A stretch of 64,000 nt of DNA from Pseudobacteriovorax sp. (GTDB lineage Bacteria > Bdellovibrionota_B > Oligoflexia > Oligoflexales > Oligoflexaceae): the NCBI GenBank assembly GCA_013215145.1, contig JABSRP010000014.1, positions 1 through 64,000 on the forward strand, given 5' to 3'. Positions 61,685 to 64,000 of the stretch are shown in pieces. The position numbers and the translations under genes are program-made. Numbering within the stretch: the stretch's first letter is position 1; each line of letters starts with the position of its first letter. The notes below the pieces were generated by a model. That model did not search any database. It worked only from the letters and a program-made list of their open reading frames with translations, and was not told the DNA's origin.

Positions 61685-63628
61685 ATGAGTGAAACTGGTG
61701 AAATCAGTTCAATTTTGAACGAGCAGAGATTGTTCTCGCCATCCGTTGGATTCTCTGAGAATTCGCAGATTGGCGACTTAGAAACCTACAGAAATATTTG
61801 GAATTACTCGAAAAATGATCCGGAGGGATTTTGGGGGCGTAAGGCCGAAGAGATGCTTGACTGGTTTCAGCCCTGGACCAAGGTCCTTGAGTGGGACGAA
61901 CCCCATGCAAAGTGGTTCACAGGTGGACGCATCAACGCCTCTTATAACTGCCTGGATCGCCATGTAAAAAGTTATCGTAGAAACAAAGCCGCGATTATCT
62001 GGGAAGGAGAGCCAGGTGACAAGAGGACTTTGACTTACCAGCAGCTTCTAAACGAAGTATGCAGATGCGCCAACGCTATGAAGTCTCTGGGAGTAAAAAA
62101 GGGCGATCGTGTCACGATTTATCTTCCTCTGACCCCTGAGCTAAGCATTGCAACTTTGGCATGTGCAAGAATTGGAGCCATACACAGCGTCGTCTTTGCC
62201 GGCTTTTCCAGCCACGCCTTAGCCGAACGCAACAACGACGCCGAATCTAAACTGATTATCACGGCGGATGGTGGCTGGCGAAAGGGCGCTATCACACCGC
62301 TGAAGCAAAACGTCGACGAATGCCTCGCTGAGTCTCCAACGGTTGAAAACGTTATCGTTCTAAAAAGAACAGGACAAGACATCACTATGCAACCAGGACG
62401 AGACCATTGGTGGCATGATGTTGTCGATAGTAAATCACATATTTGTGAAGCCTTACCGCTTGATAGTGAGCACCCATTATTCCTGCTTTATACCTCTGGC
62501 AGCACCGGCAAACCAAAAGGGATTCTTCACACTACCGGTGGTTATTTACTAGGCGCCACACTCAGTACAAAATTTGTCTTCGATCTTAAAGAAAACGATG
62601 TGTTCTGGTGCACAGCCGATGTCGGCTGGATTACTGGACACAGTTATCTCGTTTATGGCCCCCTATCAAACGGTGCCACCACCTTTATGTACGAAGGCGC
62701 ACCCAATTTTCCCGATGCCGGTCGCTTTTGGAAAATGATCGAGACCTATCAGATCAATACATTTTATACCGCTCCCACGGCGATCCGCGCGTTTTTAAAA
62801 GCGGGAAGCCAATGGCCCAACTCCTACGACCTATCATCCCTCAGATTATTAGGCACCGTTGGCGAACCGATAAATCCGGAAGCTTGGATGTGGTACCGCG
62901 AAGTGATCGGAGGCAACCGTTGCCCCATCGTTGATACATGGTGGCAAACGGAAACGGGCAGTATCATGATCACACCACTACCGGGATCAACCCCTACGGT
63001 GCCTGGATCGGCCACGCTACCATTTTTTGGAGTCGTGCCAGAAATCGTTGATGCCAATGGCAAGCCTGTACCTGTAGGGTCAGGAGGATATCTTACTATC
63101 AAACAGCCTTGGCCCAGCATGCTTAGAACGATTCACGGAGATGATGAGAGGTACAAAAGGACCTACTGGTCCAAGTTTCCTGGCCGTTACTTCACTGGCG
63201 ACGGTGCTAGGATGGACAAAAATGGTTACTACTGGATCATGGGTCGTATTGATGATGTGATCAATGTTTCAGGTCACAGACTAAGTACCATGGAAGTCGA
63301 AAGCGCACTGGTAAGCCACCCCTCAGTCGCAGAGGCCGCTGTCGTAGGAATCCCTCATGAAATAAAGGGTGAGGCCATTGTCTGTTTCGTCTCTTTGGAC
63401 TCCTATGCAGAAAGGGATGAAGCCTTAGAAGATACTTTGAAATCTCATGTCACCGAACAAATTGGTGCCCTAGCGCGGCCTGAATCCATCCGAATCGCGG
63501 AAACCCTACCCAAAACTCGATCCGGAAAGATTATGCGTCGTTTGCTGCGTGATGTTGCCTCAGGCAGAGATTCTGGAGGAGACATATCAACCTTAGAGGA
63601 TACCCAGTCGCTGGAAAGTCTAAGATAA
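61685..63628 (+). CDS. acs: Acetyl-CoA synthetase
   Basis: This 647-residue AMP-forming enzyme makes acetyl-CoA from acetate, ATP and CoA. Motifs: the P-loop [11 protein letters not shown] (269-279), [10 protein letters not shown] (312-321), DTWWQTETG (417-425, acyl pocket), [20 protein letters not shown] (502-521) and the adenylation lysine K615 in [10 protein letters not shown], the usual acetylation site. Length and all motifs are complete. It begins at ATG after GGGAGGGG. It is monocistronic and unrelated to the pilus genes. Confidence 0.97.
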   Translation: MSETGEISSILNEQRLFSPSVGFSENSQIGDLETYRNIWNYSKNDPEGFWGRKAEEMLDWFQPWTKVLEWDEPHAKWFTGGRINASYNCLDRHVKSYRRNKAAIIWEGEPGDKRTLTYQQLLNEVCRCANAMKSLGVKKGDRVTIYLPLTPELSIATLACARIGAIHSVVFAGFSSHALAERNNDAESKLIITADGGWRKGAITPLKQNVDECLAESPTVENVIVLKRTGQDITMQPGRDHWWHDVVDSKSHICEALPLDSEHPLFLLYTSGSTGKPKGILHTTGGYLLGATLSTKFVFDLKENDVFWCTADVGWITGHSYLVYGPLSNGATTFMYEGAPNFPDAGRFWKMIETYQINTFYTAPTAIRAFLKAGSQWPNSYDLSSLRLLGTVGEPINPEAWMWYREVIGGNRCPIVDTWWQTETGSIMITPLPGSTPTVPGSATLPFFGVVPEIVDANGKPVPVGSGGYLTIKQPWPSMLRTIHGDDERYKRTYWSKFPGRYFTGDGARMDKNGYYWIMGRIDDVINVSGHRLSTMEVESALVSHPSVAEAAVVGIPHEIKGEAIVCFVSLDSYAERDEALEDTLKSHVTEQIGALARPESIRIAETLPKTRSGKIMRRLLRDVASGRDSGGDISTLEDTQSLESLR

Positions 63629-63632
63629 AAAA

Positions 63633-63654
63633 ATGGAACCCTGACGGGTTCCAT
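63633..63654. terminator. Bidirectional terminator after acs
   Basis: ATGGAACCC (63633-63641) pairs with GGGTTCCAT (63646-63654) around TGAC. A run of seven A residues lies on the left (T on the minus strand), while only a short TCT follows on the right. It begins 5 bases after the acs stop, so it probably ends that transcript. Confidence 0.7.
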
Positions 63655-64000
63655 TCTACACAGACTACTACCTAGAATGCTGATACTGGAGATTGTCTGC
63701 GTTCACTAGATTTAAACAGCCTCAAATTTATAGATTGACTGTCTAGCCAGTTTCTACTTTGGGCTAGGTATTTTGTCAATTGATTCTAATTTAACCTCCA
63801 ATACAATTTTTGCTTTTTTGCATAAAATTCATCACAAACCCGTAGGTATTCACAAAACTGACATATTCTTGGAATTTGTGCGGCTGTGCTGTCATAATAA
63901 AATATGGCCCATGAATTTTAAAAGGCAGCAGGCGTGTTTAAGGTTTTCCTCAAACGGCAAATTGTTAATGCGGACACCCCCGTCAGCCATGGCAGCCTAG
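63655..64000. other. Right-edge region without supported gene
   Basis: I see no convincing gene in this stretch. One 75-codon plus-strand frame (63773 to the window end) has no ribosome-binding site, signal peptide or domain. The region is AT-rich and may hold a promoter for a gene beyond the edge. Confidence 0.35.

Noticed and set aside
63773..64000. 75-codon plus-strand frame at the right edge
   Set aside because: No ribosome-binding site, signal peptide or domain, and it lies in AT-rich sequence. Treated as a chance frame.

Overview
The window is about 42-43% GC and gene-dense, with no rRNA, tRNA or CRISPR array that I can see. It most resembles a Gram-negative predatory-lineage bacterium of the Bdellovibrionota/Oligoflexia type. 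The grounds are: two TIGR02147-type regulators, a large 7TM-DISM/CheA-like kinase, many small lipoproteins, frequent TTG starts, and a Tad pilus locus with an FHA-like domain on its ATPase. This placement is inference from family content, not from a marker gene.

Layout. (1) 1-419: the right end of an IS3-family element, whose outer end cuts the signal peptide of the next gene. (2) 446-10 kb: mixed single genes (exported proteins, an MBL-fold hydrolase, a GH13 amylase, an XRE regulator, a secreted S33-like hydrolase, a divergent SDR/LysR pair, an NADP-binding oxidoreductase). (3) 10.3-14 kb: a TIGR02147 regulator flanked by two paralogous lipoproteins, with three copies of a 9-bp motif in the divergent promoter region. 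(4) 14-17.7 kb: small exported proteins and an ABC ATPase/permease/hydrolase operon. (5) 17.7-22.6 kb, minus strand: a five-gene modified-sugar/glycosyltransferase operon. (6) 22.9-30 kb: a 7TM CheA-like kinase, an ACT protein, then a compact operon of beta-barrel protein, ECF sigma factor, membrane protein (candidate anti-sigma) and a caspase-like protease whose C-terminus is a paralogue of the first barrel. (7) 30-41 kb: a second TIGR02147 regulator divergent from a Kelch/HExxH protein, a WD40-like protein, lipoproteins, a duplicated-domain secreted protein, a triple-PAS soluble chemoreceptor and a PmtA-like methyltransferase. (8) 41.4-61.6 kb: a Tad/Flp pilus locus (CpaB, FHA-like CpaF, TadB, TadC, secretin, prepilin peptidase, Flp pilin, several pseudopilins and novel membrane proteins), interrupted by three minus-strand paralogous lipoproteins. 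(9) 61.7-63.6 kb: acetyl-CoA synthetase.

Best candidates for undescribed biology: the sigma/membrane-protein/caspase operon with two related barrels (26.3-30.0 kb); the unusual Tad assembly with no visible TadZ/CpaE or TadD and several unassigned membrane components (41.4-61.6 kb); and the TIGR02147/lipoprotein unit with its repeated operator-like motif (10.3-14.0 kb). Several genes appear to need corrected ends: probable CTG and ATT starts at 22869 and 33829, and a poly-A frameshift near 58260 that removes a coiled-coil tail from a pilus protein.
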